From Ulvibacter algarum (GTDB lineage Bacteria; Bacteroidota; Bacteroidia; Flavobacteriales; Flavobacteriaceae), in contig CANLBJ010000010.1 in assembly GCA_947488905.1 (NCBI GenBank), forward strand, positions 34,218 to 98,217: a stretch of 64,000 bases of DNA, in the 5' to 3' direction. A program made the position numbers and the translations under genes. Numbering within the stretch: position 1 is the stretch's first letter; each line of letters starts with the position of its first letter. Positions 8,480 to 17,473 of the stretch are shown in pieces. The notes beneath the pieces were generated by a model. That model ran no database searches and was not told the DNA's origin. It saw only the letters and a list, made by a program, of their open reading frames with translations.

Positions 8480-9424
8480 ATGGCTATCAACTATAAACTA
8501 GATTTAATTGACACTGTCGCACGAGTTAAACCTCACGTGCACCAAACTCCTGTTTTAACTTCGTCTCTCATTAACAAACTTACGGGAGCTAGTTTACACT
8601 TTAAGTGTGAGAACTTTCAGAAAATGGGCGCTTTTAAAATGCGTGGTGCCGTTAATGCGATTATGCAATTAACAGATGCTCAAAAAAAAGCTGGCGTTGT
8701 AACACATTCTTCAGGTAATTTTGCGCAAGCCGTCTCTTTAGCAGCTCGCAATTTAGGTATCAAAGCATACATTGTGATGCCTTCTAATGCTCCAAAAGTA
8801 AAAATGGAAGCCGTAAAAAACTACGATGGCCAGATTATTATTTCTAAACCTACACTCGCCTCAAGAGAAGAAGAAGCAGAAAAAATTGTCCAAGAAAAAG
8901 GCGCAACTTTTATTCACCCTTCTAATAACTACAATGTTATTTTAGGACAAGGAACTGCTGCTTATGAGCTTTTAAAAAAACATCCTAATCTTGATGTTAT
9001 CACTACGCCAGTAGGTGGTGGTGGTTTAATTGCAGGCACTAGCATCGCAGGACAGTATTTTGGGATTAATTGCAAAACAATAGGTGCAGAACCAGCAACT
9101 ATGGACGATGCAAAACGCTCATTAAAAGCTGGAAAAATTAAATTTAACGATGGCGGAACAACTGTTGCAGATGGACTGAGAACACATCTTGGTGATATCA
9201 ATTTTCCAATAATTCAAGAATTTGTAGACGACATTTATCTTGCTGAAGAACAGCAAATAATTGACGCCATGAAGCTTATCTGGCAATATCTCAAAATTGT
9301 GGTAGAGCCTTCTAGCGCTGTCCCATTAGCAGCTATATTAGCAAACCCAGCATATTTCAAAAACAAAAAAGTGGGTGTTATTATTTCTGGGGGCAATGTA
9401 GATCTTGAAAATTTGGCGTTTTAA
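8480..9424 (+). CDS. threonine/serine dehydratase or serine racemase family PLP enzyme
   Basis: Fold-type II pyridoxal-phosphate enzyme of 314 residues. The PLP lysine is K53 in FQKMGAFKMRGA; the phosphate-binding glycine loop is VGGGGLIAG; and IISGGNVDL near the C-terminus completes the cofactor site. Members deaminate threonine or serine, racemise serine or act on hydroxyaspartate; sequence alone does not separate these. It has no C-terminal ACT-like regulatory domain, so it is not the feedback-regulated biosynthetic IlvA. It lies 32 bases after cysH, but a TATATTTG box just before the ATG suggests its own promoter. Confidence 0.88.
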   Translation: MAINYKLDLIDTVARVKPHVHQTPVLTSSLINKLTGASLHFKCENFQKMGAFKMRGAVNAIMQLTDAQKKAGVVTHSSGNFAQAVSLAARNLGIKAYIVMPSNAPKVKMEAVKNYDGQIIISKPTLASREEEAEKIVQEKGATFIHPSNNYNVILGQGTAAYELLKKHPNLDVITTPVGGGGLIAGTSIAGQYFGINCKTIGAEPATMDDAKRSLKAGKIKFNDGGTTVADGLRTHLGDINFPIIQEFVDDIYLAEEQQIIDAMKLIWQYLKIVVEPSSAVPLAAILANPAYFKNKKVGVIISGGNVDLENLAF

Positions 9425-9454
9425 ATTTACACAACTTTTAGATAAGTAAAAGTG

Positions 9455-9462
9455 TATTTTTG
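9455..9462 (+). promoter_or_regulatory. TAnnTTTG box immediately before the methyltransferase start
   Basis: TATTTTTG ends 5 bases before the ATG at 9468, again a candidate for a leaderless transcript. Confidence 0.45.
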
Positions 9463-9467
9463 CAGCG

Positions 9468-10007
9468 ATGAAAAACAGAAAACTTAAAAATAGTGAACTC
9501 GACCGCGTAGATGTTGACGGGTTTAAAGCGGCAGAAAAAACGCCACTTATTATCATTCTTGACAACATAAGGAGCTTAAATAACATAGGCTCTGTGTTTA
9601 GAACTTCTGATGCTTTTTTGGTTGAAAAAATATATCTCTGCGGCATTACCGCAACACCACCACATAAAGACATACAAAAAACGGCCCTTGGCGCGACAGA
9701 AAGTGTTGCCTGGGAATATGTAGAAAGCACCGATCTACTTATTGATTCTTTAAAAAAAGACGGAGTAACTGTTTGTGCAATTGAACAGGCAGAGCATTCT
9801 GTTTCGCTAGAAAATTATGAAGTTACAGCAGATAAAAAATACGCAATAGTCTTTGGTAATGAAGTAAAAGGGGTGCAACAATCTATTGTTTCTGCTAGTG
9901 ATGCTGTGATTGAGATCCCGCAATTTGGGACTAAGCATTCACTCAATATTTCTGTGAGTGTGGGTGTTGTAGTTTGGGACTTTTTTAAAAAGTTACAACT
10001 AAGCTAA
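9468..10007 (+). CDS. SpoU/TrmH family RNA 2'-O-methyltransferase
   Basis: SPOUT-fold, SAM-dependent methyltransferase of 179 residues. Motif 1 is NIRSLNNIGSVFRTSDAF (52-69 approx.), motif 2 is YAIVFGNEVKGVQQ, and motif 3 is IEIPQFGTKHSLNISVSVGV near the C-terminus, forming the trefoil-knot SAM site. The target (tRNA or rRNA) is not evident. The short N-terminal extension is lysine-rich. It converges on folK; the stop codons overlap within CTAAGCTAA at 9999-10007, and no terminator lies between them. Confidence 0.92.
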   Translation: MKNRKLKNSELDRVDVDGFKAAEKTPLIIILDNIRSLNNIGSVFRTSDAFLVEKIYLCGITATPPHKDIQKTALGATESVAWEYVESTDLLIDSLKKDGVTVCAIEQAEHSVSLENYEVTADKKYAIVFGNEVKGVQQSIVSASDAVIEIPQFGTKHSLNISVSVGVVVWDFFKKLQLS

Positions 10008-11117
10008 AATCTGTTTTACAATAGCCAGGTAATCTGCACGATTCTTCACAAAATCCATTTCTGAAATGTCAATTATTTTTACATTATCAGTGTGTTGATT
10101 TTTTATAAATTCTAGATAACCATCATTAATTTTAGCTAAGTATTCTGCCTTGATGCTTTTCTCGTAGGTACGACCACGCTTTTTTATGTTTTCTAATAAA
10201 CGCTCTGTGTTTTGATATAAATAGATATATACATCTGGCTTAGGCAGTTCTTTATGCATTAAAGAGAATAGTTTTTTATAAAGGCTAAACTCTTCTTCTT
10301 GCAATGTGATATTTGCAAATATTAAAGATTTGTACCCATCATAATCTGCAATCACTCTTTCTTTAAAAAGATCAAACTGTTTTATATCTTCTAAAAGTTG
10401 CTGATATCTGTCTGCTAAAAATGACATTTCTAAAGGGAATGCATATCTAGATTGGTCTTCGTAAAACTTAGGTAAAAAAGGGTTGTCTTTAAATCTTTCT
10501 AGAATCAACTTTGCGTTAAAATCTGCAGAAAGCAAATGAGCAAGACTTGTTTTACCGGCACCAATATTACCTTCTATAGCAATATAATTAATGGCTTTAA
10601 AGTCAAAATCTTTGATAGGATTTCTTAACCATTTAGATTGTTTTGTGACTACACTTTCATCTTTTGTAGCGGCAAGAAGTTTTACTACATTCTTTTCTAA
10701 ACCAGGAATAATTAATGCGTTATTAATTTCGGCAAGGGGTTGTAATACAAATTTCCTGTTTGCTATTTGAGGATGGGGCACTTGTAATTTTGGCTTATCA
10801 ATCACTTCATTGTTAAATAGCAATATATCTATATCAATCACACGTGAACTATAACCCTCTATTTCACTTCGTTCTCTACCTAGCTTTTTTTCAATATTTA
10901 ATATTTCAGTAAGAAGCTTTGAAGAACTAAGATTAGTCTGCAATTGCACTACACAATTAAGAAAATCACCGCCTTCAAAACCTAATGCAGGCGTTTCATA
11001 AACCGCAGAGATTTTAATCACAGAACCTACTCGCTCAAAAAGCATTTGTACAGCAGATTGCATATGCTCAAAACGATTGCCTAGATTACTTCCGAGCCCT
11101 AAATATATGTTGTTAAT
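9999..11117 (-). CDS. folK: HPPK (FolK) fused to a deoxynucleoside kinase; non-ATG start
   Basis: Two-domain enzyme. The N-terminal HPPK domain transfers pyrophosphate to 6-hydroxymethyl-dihydropterin in folate synthesis: GSN loop near residue 8, RVIDIDILLF at 92-101, VPHPQIANRKFVL at 113-125. The C-terminal domain is a deoxynucleoside kinase with P-loop GNIGAGKT at 183-190 and a later RGRTYEKSI lid-like stretch. The first ATG (11063) would begin after the conserved YLGLGSNLGNR segment, which is encoded in frame at about 11079-11111. No ATG, GTG or TTG lies between the in-frame stop and that segment, so I place the start at ATT 11117, giving 372 residues. A mutated start or a sequence error is the alternative. 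Confidence 0.82.
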   Translation of the reverse strand: MNNIYLGLGSNLGNRFEHMQSAVQMLFERVGSVIKISAVYETPALGFEGGDFLNCVVQLQTNLSSSKLLTEILNIEKKLGRERSEIEGYSSRVIDIDILLFNNEVIDKPKLQVPHPQIANRKFVLQPLAEINNALIIPGLEKNVVKLLAATKDESVVTKQSKWLRNPIKDFDFKAINYIAIEGNIGAGKTSLAHLLSADFNAKLILERFKDNPFLPKFYEDQSRYAFPLEMSFLADRYQQLLEDIKQFDLFKERVIADYDGYKSLIFANITLQEEEFSLYKKLFSLMHKELPKPDVYIYLYQNTERLLENIKKRGRTYEKSIKAEYLAKINDGYLEFIKNQHTDNVKIIDISEMDFVKNRADYLAIVKQILA

Positions 11118-11332
11118 TGGTTTAATAACTGTGTGATTTTTGATACTAATTATGGGTTTGCAATCTTAATACTAATTTAACTAAATCAAAACTCATGACG
11201 GTTATCTTTGTTCACAATTGAAAATAAAGGTCTACTTTTTGATAGATCACACACATATACAGAAACGAGGCCTTGATAGGTAGCGTCTTTATACTTAACA
11301 ACATAGTTAATCATTAAATTAAAATTTCAGCA

Positions 11333-14002
11333 ATGAAAAAAATATTTAAAATACTTGGAATCTTTTTACTCATACTTGTGGTTGCATTAATCGCTGCTCC
11401 TTTTTTGTTTAAAGACTCTATAGAAAAAATAGTGAAGAGAACCATCAACGAAAACCTAAATGCAACTGTTGCATGGGAAAGCCTTGACTTGTCTCTTTTT
11501 AAAAGTTTTCCAGATGCAGCTTTAACTATTAATGATTTTAGCGTGATTAACAATGCTCCTTTTAAAGGGGATACACTTGCTAGTGGTAAAACCTTAAAAC
11601 TTGATATGGGAGTAACACAACTCTTTAAAAAAGAGAGCGAATCTATAAAAATAGATGCTCTTTTTCTTGACGAAGCATTTATAAATATTAAAGTAGATAA
11701 AGATAAAAACGCCAATTATGATGTGGCTGTAAAAAGTGACGCAACACTTACAGATGACACCGCAGACAATGCTGGCTTTAGTTTTGATCTTAACCGTTAT
11801 GAGCTTAAAAATTCACGCATTAACTATCTAGATGAGAGCACAGAAACATTTTTAACCTTATCAGAGTTTAATCATACAGGTACAGGAGATTTTTCTTTAG
11901 CAACATCAGAGTTAGATACTAACACAGATGCCGTAGTTTCTTATAAAATGGGTGATGTCGCTTATTTAAACAAGAATAAGGTAACACTAGATGCTGTTAT
12001 TTTAATGGATCTTGAAAATCAGAAATACACTTTTAAAGAAAATGAAGCAAAAATTAATCAATTGCCTTTAACCCTTGATGGCTTTATAAAAGTGAACGAA
12101 ACAAATAGCGAACTTGACCTTAGTATTAAGACCCCATCTTCAGATTTTAAAAACTTTCTAGCTGTGATTCCAGAGGTGTACGTGAAAAATCTAGATGCAG
12201 TCACTACCACAGGAAACTTTACGGTAAACGGCGCTCTTAAAGGTATTGTAGATGAAACACACATACCTAAACTAGATATTAAAATACGTAGCGACAACGC
12301 ATCTTTTAAATATGCAGATTTGCCTAAAACTGTAGAGAACATAACCATCAGCGCAGATTTATTAAACAAAACAGGACTTGTAAAAGACACTTACATTATG
12401 CTCAATGGCGTGAAGTTTAAAATAGATGACGAACTATTTACAGCAAACGGTAGCATTAAAAACCTAACGACAAATATGCTAGTAGACCTAGCTTTAAAAG
12501 GCACACTTAATCTTGCTAATATAGAAAAAGTCTTACCTATTGAGCTTGACCAAGATTTGACAGGTGTTTTCTTTGCAGATGCCAAGGTTAACTTTGATAT
12601 GGAAGCCATAGACAAAGAGCAATACAACCGTATAAACACAGTAGGATCAGCAAGTTTAACTGGTTTTACATATAACGATCCAGCATTTAAAAATCCTATT
12701 AAAATTGATGCTGCATCTATTAACATGAAAGATGGTAACATCCAGTTAACTAAACTAGATGCAAAATCTGGTGACACAGATATAGAGGCAACAGGGCAGA
12801 TAGAAAACCTCATCCCTTTTGTGATGTCAAAACAAGATTTAAAAGGTACGTTTAATGTAAAATCTAAAGTTTTTAACGTTAATGATTTTATGACTTCGGA
12901 AACGCCAAATAATGAAACTTCTGGTAAGTCATCTGAAGGTATGGCTAAAAATACAGGGGCTAAAATTCCAGATTTTTTAGATGCTAGACTCAACTTTAGC
13001 GCAGATAAAGTGATTTACGACAATCTAGAATTAAAAGAAACTAAAGGGTCTGTAGTTATTAAAAACGAAACGGCAGGTCTAGAGAATGTAACCTCAAAGA
13101 TGCTAGGTGGTGATATTGCTTTTGGCGGAAATGTGAATACTAAAGGTAATACCCCAACATTTGCGATGGATCTAGATTTAAGCAAAATAGATCTTGCAGA
13201 ATCTTTTAAAGAATTGAAGCTATTAGAATTTCTCGCCCCTATTATGCAAAATCTAGACGGTATTTTAAGCACAGAATTAAAGCTAAACGGAAATCTAAAC
13301 TCAGATATGACACCAAACTTACAGTCGTTGAGCGGTGATGCTTTAGCTAACATAATCACCGCAGAGTTTTCTGGAGACAAATCACCATTATTATCAAAAC
13401 TAGATGAGAAACTTAACTTTATAGACTTAGACAAATTAGGTTTAAAAGACGTGACTACCGCCATATCTTTTAAAGATGGTGGCATACAAGTAGCACCTTT
13501 TGATTTTAATGTCAAAGGAATAAAAGTAACAGCTTCTGGAGGTCATAATTTTGACAAAACAATGGATTATAATATGAGTCTTGATGTTCCTGCAAAATAC
13601 TTAGGCAATCAACTAGGCGGAATGTTAGCAAAATTAAGCGCAGAAGATGCAGAAAAAATGACGGTTGCTTTGCCCGTAACAATGAAAGGCTCTTTTGCTA
13701 ACCCTACAATAGGAATAAATACAAACGCAGCGGTAACACAATTAACACAGCAAATAATCGCTACTCAAACAAATGCGATTAAAGAAGATGGTATTAATAT
13801 AATTAAAGACTTAATCAATGGCGGTAAAGATAAACCAGGAGATACAACAACTACCGGCATAACAAAACCTACCATACCAACCACAATACCAACTACAATC
13901 CCTACCACAGAAGAAGAAGTGAAAGATGAAATCAAAGATGTTATCAAAGAAGGTTTAGGAGGTCTTTTTGGGAAAAAGAAGAAGGATAGTACGGGCAATT
14001 AA
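11333..14002 (+). CDS. AsmA family protein
   Basis: Large envelope protein of 889 residues with one N-terminal membrane segment (about 5-25) and a long periplasmic part of AsmA/DUF748-type beta-rich repeats. AsmA-like proteins are thought to act as lipid-transfer bridges between the membranes; that role here is inferred from family knowledge. The last 60 residues are low-complexity: a TTIPTTIPTTIPTT run, an acidic helix and a basic end. The DNA there is a 12-base tandem repeat (about 13869-13908), prone to length change. It is flanked by folK (divergent) and a pseudogene. The 9-mer CTTCGGAAA occurs inside (12894-12902). Confidence 0.85.
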   Translation: MKKIFKILGIFLLILVVALIAAPFLFKDSIEKIVKRTINENLNATVAWESLDLSLFKSFPDAALTINDFSVINNAPFKGDTLASGKTLKLDMGVTQLFKKESESIKIDALFLDEAFINIKVDKDKNANYDVAVKSDATLTDDTADNAGFSFDLNRYELKNSRINYLDESTETFLTLSEFNHTGTGDFSLATSELDTNTDAVVSYKMGDVAYLNKNKVTLDAVILMDLENQKYTFKENEAKINQLPLTLDGFIKVNETNSELDLSIKTPSSDFKNFLAVIPEVYVKNLDAVTTTGNFTVNGALKGIVDETHIPKLDIKIRSDNASFKYADLPKTVENITISADLLNKTGLVKDTYIMLNGVKFKIDDELFTANGSIKNLTTNMLVDLALKGTLNLANIEKVLPIELDQDLTGVFFADAKVNFDMEAIDKEQYNRINTVGSASLTGFTYNDPAFKNPIKIDAASINMKDGNIQLTKLDAKSGDTDIEATGQIENLIPFVMSKQDLKGTFNVKSKVFNVNDFMTSETPNNETSGKSSEGMAKNTGAKIPDFLDARLNFSADKVIYDNLELKETKGSVVIKNETAGLENVTSKMLGGDIAFGGNVNTKGNTPTFAMDLDLSKIDLAESFKELKLLEFLAPIMQNLDGILSTELKLNGNLNSDMTPNLQSLSGDALANIITAEFSGDKSPLLSKLDEKLNFIDLDKLGLKDVTTAISFKDGGIQVAPFDFNVKGIKVTASGGHNFDKTMDYNMSLDVPAKYLGNQLGGMLAKLSAEDAEKMTVALPVTMKGSFANPTIGINTNAAVTQLTQQIIATQTNAIKEDGINIIKDLINGGKDKPGDTTTTGITKPTIPTTIPTTIPTTEEEVKDEIKDVIKEGLGGLFGKKKKDSTGN

Positions 14003-14113
14003 AGAAAGACCGCTTTGTTTTTAGATGAAAGACTACTATGTTGAAAGAAGTTAGACTTAAAACAACATTCAGATAAGTACTCTTAAATAGTAAACTATTT
14101 TGATTGCACGATT

Positions 14114-14597
14114 TTATTTAAAAATTAATTTTCTTGTTGAATTTTCAGTCAGCAAAATATAATCTACATTAAATTTTTCCATTTCAGGTTTAGAGTCAAA
14201 AATTAATTTTGAATTCTGAAAGTAATATTCCCTTTCAAAAGATTTACCTCTATACTTCTTACGGTAATAAGTAACGGATAACTTTGCGAAAATTAAATTA
14301 CTGTCTGAGTAGTAAAACTCATAAGATTCATAAGATTTTCGAAAAGCCAAATTATAAAGAATTCTTATGGGTTCATTAGGTTTTTGCTTATTGCGAAGAT
14401 AATAAGCACCCCAACCTCCATTTTTTTAAACCATCCTTTATAAATTATTGGTCCTTCAACAATACCTTCAGACAACTCACCATCAGTATCATTAATATAC
14501 TTAACTATAGAATCAATTTTCATTAATTCAGAATTAAATTTTGACTAAAAATGATTGTTGGAAAAACTAAAAAAAGTAACCAATATTTATTCTTCAT
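14114..14597 (-). pseudogene. secreted protein of unknown function, two frameshifts
   Basis: The minus strand encodes a clear signal peptide from the ATG at 14597 (MKNKYWLLFLVFPTIIFSQ), then leaves frame. Adding one base in the short A-run near 14535-14541 restores SKFNSELMKIDSIVKYIND and onward. A second one-base loss in the seven-T run at 14421-14427 is needed to join YKGWFKK to NGGWGAYYLRNKQKPNEPI and the intact 3' part ending at 14114. The repaired protein would be about 161 residues, Lys/Tyr-rich, and of no family I recognise. Both lesions are in homopolymers, so sequencing error is as likely as true decay. It occupies most of the largest spacer (14003-14647); the rest of that spacer shows nothing. 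Confidence 0.75.
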
Positions 14598-14647
14598 TTT
14601 TTAATAGTTATTGTACAATAAATTTGACCCCAGAAATTTAGACAACT

Positions 14648-15442
14648 TTACTCCACCCCTAACTGCACAACAAACCCTTCATTACTTCTCACATTAAATA
14701 CCGTATCATCTTCAAAAATGAGGTACTGTCCTTTAATCCCTTTAAGCACCCCATTGTATTGAGGTGTTTTTTTTAGGTTGAGACTTTTTAATTTTTTTGG
14801 ATATTTCAGCACAGGAAATTCTAAATGCGTTTCTACATTATTTTCTAAAAAATAAGGCAATGCTTCAGCTGGAATATATTGCTTTAGCTTATCCCGCCAC
14901 TCAACCAGATTCTCATCTTTTATTTCGTTTTTAAGCATCGTACGCCAGTTAGTCTTATCGCCCACGTGATCTTTTAAGGCTACTTCTGCAATACCTGCAA
15001 GATATCGGTTAGGAACCTCTAGAATCTCAATAGCTTCGTGTGCACCTTGATCAATCCATCGAGTAGGTACTTGGGTTTTTCTGGTTACTCCCACTTTTAC
15101 ATTGCTGCTATTTGCCAAGTAAACTATGTGGGGTTTTAATTGCACTTTCTCTTCATAAGCTAGGTCACGATCTTCAATACCTAGATGCGCTTTACTAAGC
15201 TCTGGCTTCATTATCCAATCTGCAGCTTGAGGGATATCAAAAAAGCATTGTTTACAAAAACCTTGTCTATAAATTTCTTTATTTAAATGACAATTAAGAC
15301 ACTCATAACCCACAAAATTAATAGACAAATGTTTGTCTATTAATTGATTGACATGCAAGAAATCATCTTTAAATACTAAGTAGTATTGAATAGGACTTCC
15401 ATTTTCGGTCTGCATTTTTGTAAGAACCCCTTGGTAGTGCAT
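14648..15442 (-). CDS. DUF2797 domain-containing protein
   Basis: Uncharacterised 264-residue protein. Two CxxC pairs, C48/C51 and C63/C66, look like a structural zinc site in the N-terminal third. A central segment (VKVGVTRKTQVPTRWIDQGA) resembles the GIY-YIG-like core described for this family; no nuclease activity can be claimed. The start at 15442 gives MHYQGVLTKM, in line with family members. It is divergent from the GH3 gene with a 39-base spacer, and this pairing is common in Flavobacteriaceae. Confidence 0.85.
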   Translation of the reverse strand: MHYQGVLTKMQTENGSPIQYYLVFKDDFLHVNQLIDKHLSINFVGYECLNCHLNKEIYRQGFCKQCFFDIPQAADWIMKPELSKAHLGIEDRDLAYEEKVQLKPHIVYLANSSNVKVGVTRKTQVPTRWIDQGAHEAIEILEVPNRYLAGIAEVALKDHVGDKTNWRTMLKNEIKDENLVEWRDKLKQYIPAEALPYFLENNVETHLEFPVLKYPKKLKSLNLKKTPQYNGVLKGIKGQYLIFEDDTVFNVRSNEGFVVQLGVE

Positions 15443-15481
15443 AAAATATTGTATTTTTAAACCATAAAGATACTTTAAAAA

Positions 15482-16999
15482 ATGCCAATCCCTTTAGTCA
15501 ATTCTGTCGCTTCTTGGTTTCTTAAAAAGCGTTTTCATCAGATAGAATTATTTCTAAAATATCCTAACGAGGTGCAGGAAGAGCTACTCACGTCTTTACT
15601 TTTGCGTGCTCGTTCTACAGAAATAGGAAAGAAACACGACTTTGCTAGTATAAAAAACTATCGCGAATTTACAGAACGTGTTCCCGTTACTACTTATGAA
15701 GAAATACAGAATGACATTGAAAGAGGGCGACGTGGCGAAAGCAATATTTTCTGGCCAACACCTATAAAATGGTTTGCAAAATCAAGCGGTACTACAAACG
15801 CTAAAAGCAAATTTATACCCGTATCTACAGAGTCATTAGAAGGATGCCACTATGCAGCTAGTAAAGATTTGTTGTGTATGTACCTCAATAATAATGAAAA
15901 TGCACAATTGTTTACCGGCAAAAGCTTACGTCTAGGCGGCAGCAAAGAATTATACCAAGAAAACGGTACAAGTTACGGAGACCTCTCTGCAATACTTATT
16001 GATAATATGCCTTTCTGGGCAGAGTACAGCAGCACTCCTAGTAATGAAATATCATTAATGGGTGATTGGGAAATAAAAATGCAGGCTATTGTAAATGAAA
16101 CTATTCAAGAAAATGTAACAAGCCTTGCAGGAGTACCCTCTTGGATGCTCGTGTTATTAAACAATGTAATTGAAACCACAGGAAAAGGCAACCTGTTTGA
16201 TGTCTGGCCCAATCTTGAAGTGTATTTTCACGGCGGTGTTAGTTTTGACCCTTATCTAGAGCAATACAAAAAAATATTACCTAAAAACGATTTTAGATAC
16301 TACGAGATCTATAATGCAAGCGAAGGTTTTTTTGCAATACAAGACAGCAACACAAGCAAAGAGTTACTATTAATGCTTGACTATGGCATCTTTTATGAGT
16401 TTATCCCAATGGATACTTACGGAAGCTTAGACCAAAGAGTTATCAGATTAAATGAAGTAGAAGTAGGTAAAAACTATGCAATTGTTATCACCACTAATGC
16501 GGGGCTATGGCGTTATAAAGTAGGTGACACCGTTAGGTTTACATCTACAGACCCTTATCGCATAAAAGTTACGGGGAGAACAAAACACCATATTAATGTT
16601 TTTGGCGAAGAACTTATTATTGAAAATGCAGAAGCAGCTTTACGCAAAGTAACTCACGAGACAAACTGCGAGATTGTAGACTACACCGCTGCTCCTATTT
16701 TTATGGAAGGAAAGGAAAAAGGTGCTCATGAGTGGATCATAGAATTTAAACATCCACCTAAAGACTTTAAATCATTCTCAACCAAACTTGATAAAGCGTT
16801 ACAAGAAGTAAATAGTGATTATGAAGCCAAGCGTTTTAACAACACAACACTTAACGCTCCAACCATACATTGCGCACGCAAAAAATTATTTTATGATTGG
16901 CTAAAAGATAAAGATAAACTTGGGGGTCAACATAAGGTTCCTAGATTATCAAATACTAGAGATTATCTTGAAGAATTACTTCTCTTAAATAAGCAATAA
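15482..16999 (+). CDS. GH3 auxin-responsive promoter family protein (acyl-adenylating enzyme)
   Basis: Member of the ANL-like adenylating superfamily, 505 residues. It shows KSSGTTNAKSKFIPVS (about 100-115), the ATP-binding P-loop-like motif of GH3 enzymes, then YNASEGFFAIQ and YRIKVTGRTKHHINVFGEEL as later nucleotide-site motifs. Plant homologues conjugate amino acids to acyl acids; the substrate of the bacterial family is unknown. The length and motif order are complete. It is divergent from DUF2797. No terminator is obvious after it; the following 227-base spacer ends at a small lipoprotein gene. Confidence 0.9.
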   Translation: MPIPLVNSVASWFLKKRFHQIELFLKYPNEVQEELLTSLLLRARSTEIGKKHDFASIKNYREFTERVPVTTYEEIQNDIERGRRGESNIFWPTPIKWFAKSSGTTNAKSKFIPVSTESLEGCHYAASKDLLCMYLNNNENAQLFTGKSLRLGGSKELYQENGTSYGDLSAILIDNMPFWAEYSSTPSNEISLMGDWEIKMQAIVNETIQENVTSLAGVPSWMLVLLNNVIETTGKGNLFDVWPNLEVYFHGGVSFDPYLEQYKKILPKNDFRYYEIYNASEGFFAIQDSNTSKELLLMLDYGIFYEFIPMDTYGSLDQRVIRLNEVEVGKNYAIVITTNAGLWRYKVGDTVRFTSTDPYRIKVTGRTKHHINVFGEELIIENAEAALRKVTHETNCEIVDYTAAPIFMEGKEKGAHEWIIEFKHPPKDFKSFSTKLDKALQEVNSDYEAKRFNNTTLNAPTIHCARKKLFYDWLKDKDKLGGQHKVPRLSNTRDYLEELLLLNKQ

Positions 17000-17040
17000 A
17001 GTAGTCTATTTCTTAAAATAGCATAAATTTTCACACCTCC

Positions 17041-17122
17041 TATTTCGATATAAAACACTTTATCTCCGCCTAAGGACAAGCCGGAAAACGTTGATTTTAG
17101 GCGCTTTACCGAAGGCCGTAAC
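17041..17122 (+). promoter_or_regulatory. spacer with elements shared with the 37.9-kb spacer
   Basis: TATTTCGATATAAAA (17041-17055) and GGCCGTAAC (17114-17122) recur as TATTTCGGTATAAAA (37871-37885) and GGCCGTAAC (37929-37937), both upstream of short exported-protein genes. An inverted repeat CGTAACA / TGTTACG also lies in this spacer. Function unknown. Confidence 0.3.
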
Positions 17123-17226
17123 ACGATTTGCATTTCAACGAGTATTCTGTTACGTTGGACTAATAGTTTTGGTAGTACTTTTCTTACGCAGTATGTTTGT
17201 AGTGTAAAATAAGACATACCCATACA

Positions 17227-17412
17227 ATGAAAAAAGTAATATTCATCTTAACAGCAGTAATCTTAACATCGACATTTACGTCTTGTGGGACCACTCAAAA
17301 AATTGAGAATAGTGATGCACAAGTTGCAGGATATACTTTAAAAAATAAGAAAGAATTAATGGAGCAGAAGATTCTTAATAAGAAATCTAAGACCGTTTTA
17401 GTAACACCCTAA
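17227..17412 (+). CDS. small putative lipoprotein
   Basis: A 61-residue protein with a classical lipoprotein signal peptide (MKKVIFILTAVILTSTFTSC, cleavage before C20) and a mature part of about 40 mostly polar, lysine-rich residues. No family recognised. It has its own spacer of 227 bases upstream and a good terminator (17443-17467) just downstream, so it is expected to be a monocistronic, probably well-expressed surface or periplasmic lipoprotein. Confidence 0.75.
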   Translation: MKKVIFILTAVILTSTFTSCGTTQKIENSDAQVAGYTLKNKKELMEQKILNKKSKTVLVTP

Positions 17413-17442
17413 ATAAAACATACATTGAGTTTAGTCTAAGAG

Positions 17443-17467
17443 CCCTCTATTTATAGAGGGTTTTTTT
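17443..17467 (+). terminator. Rho-independent terminator of the small lipoprotein gene
   Basis: CCCTCTATTTATAGAGGG (17443-17460) followed by seven T. The stem is eight to nine base pairs. It points rightward and ends seven bases before the end of the next, convergent gene. Confidence 0.88.
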
Positions 17468-17473
17468 ATGCTT

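Noticed and set aside
9338..9730. 130-codon minus-strand frame across the dehydratase-methyltransferase junction
   Set aside because: Antisense to two clear genes and without family features.
12391..13515. Two long minus-strand frames (200 and 166 codons) inside the AsmA-like gene
   Set aside because: Composition is the complement of the AsmA reading frame, with Ser/Phe/Leu-rich nonsense; no domain was seen.
13869..13908. 12-base tandem repeat considered as a CRISPR-like or regulatory array
   Set aside because: It encodes a TTIPTTIPTT tail in frame with AsmA and has no spacers.
16963..17223. 86-codon minus-strand open frame after the GH3 gene
   Set aside because: It overlaps the GH3 3' end, has no recognisable domain or start signal, and covers the spacer with the shared regulatory-like elements; more likely a chance frame.
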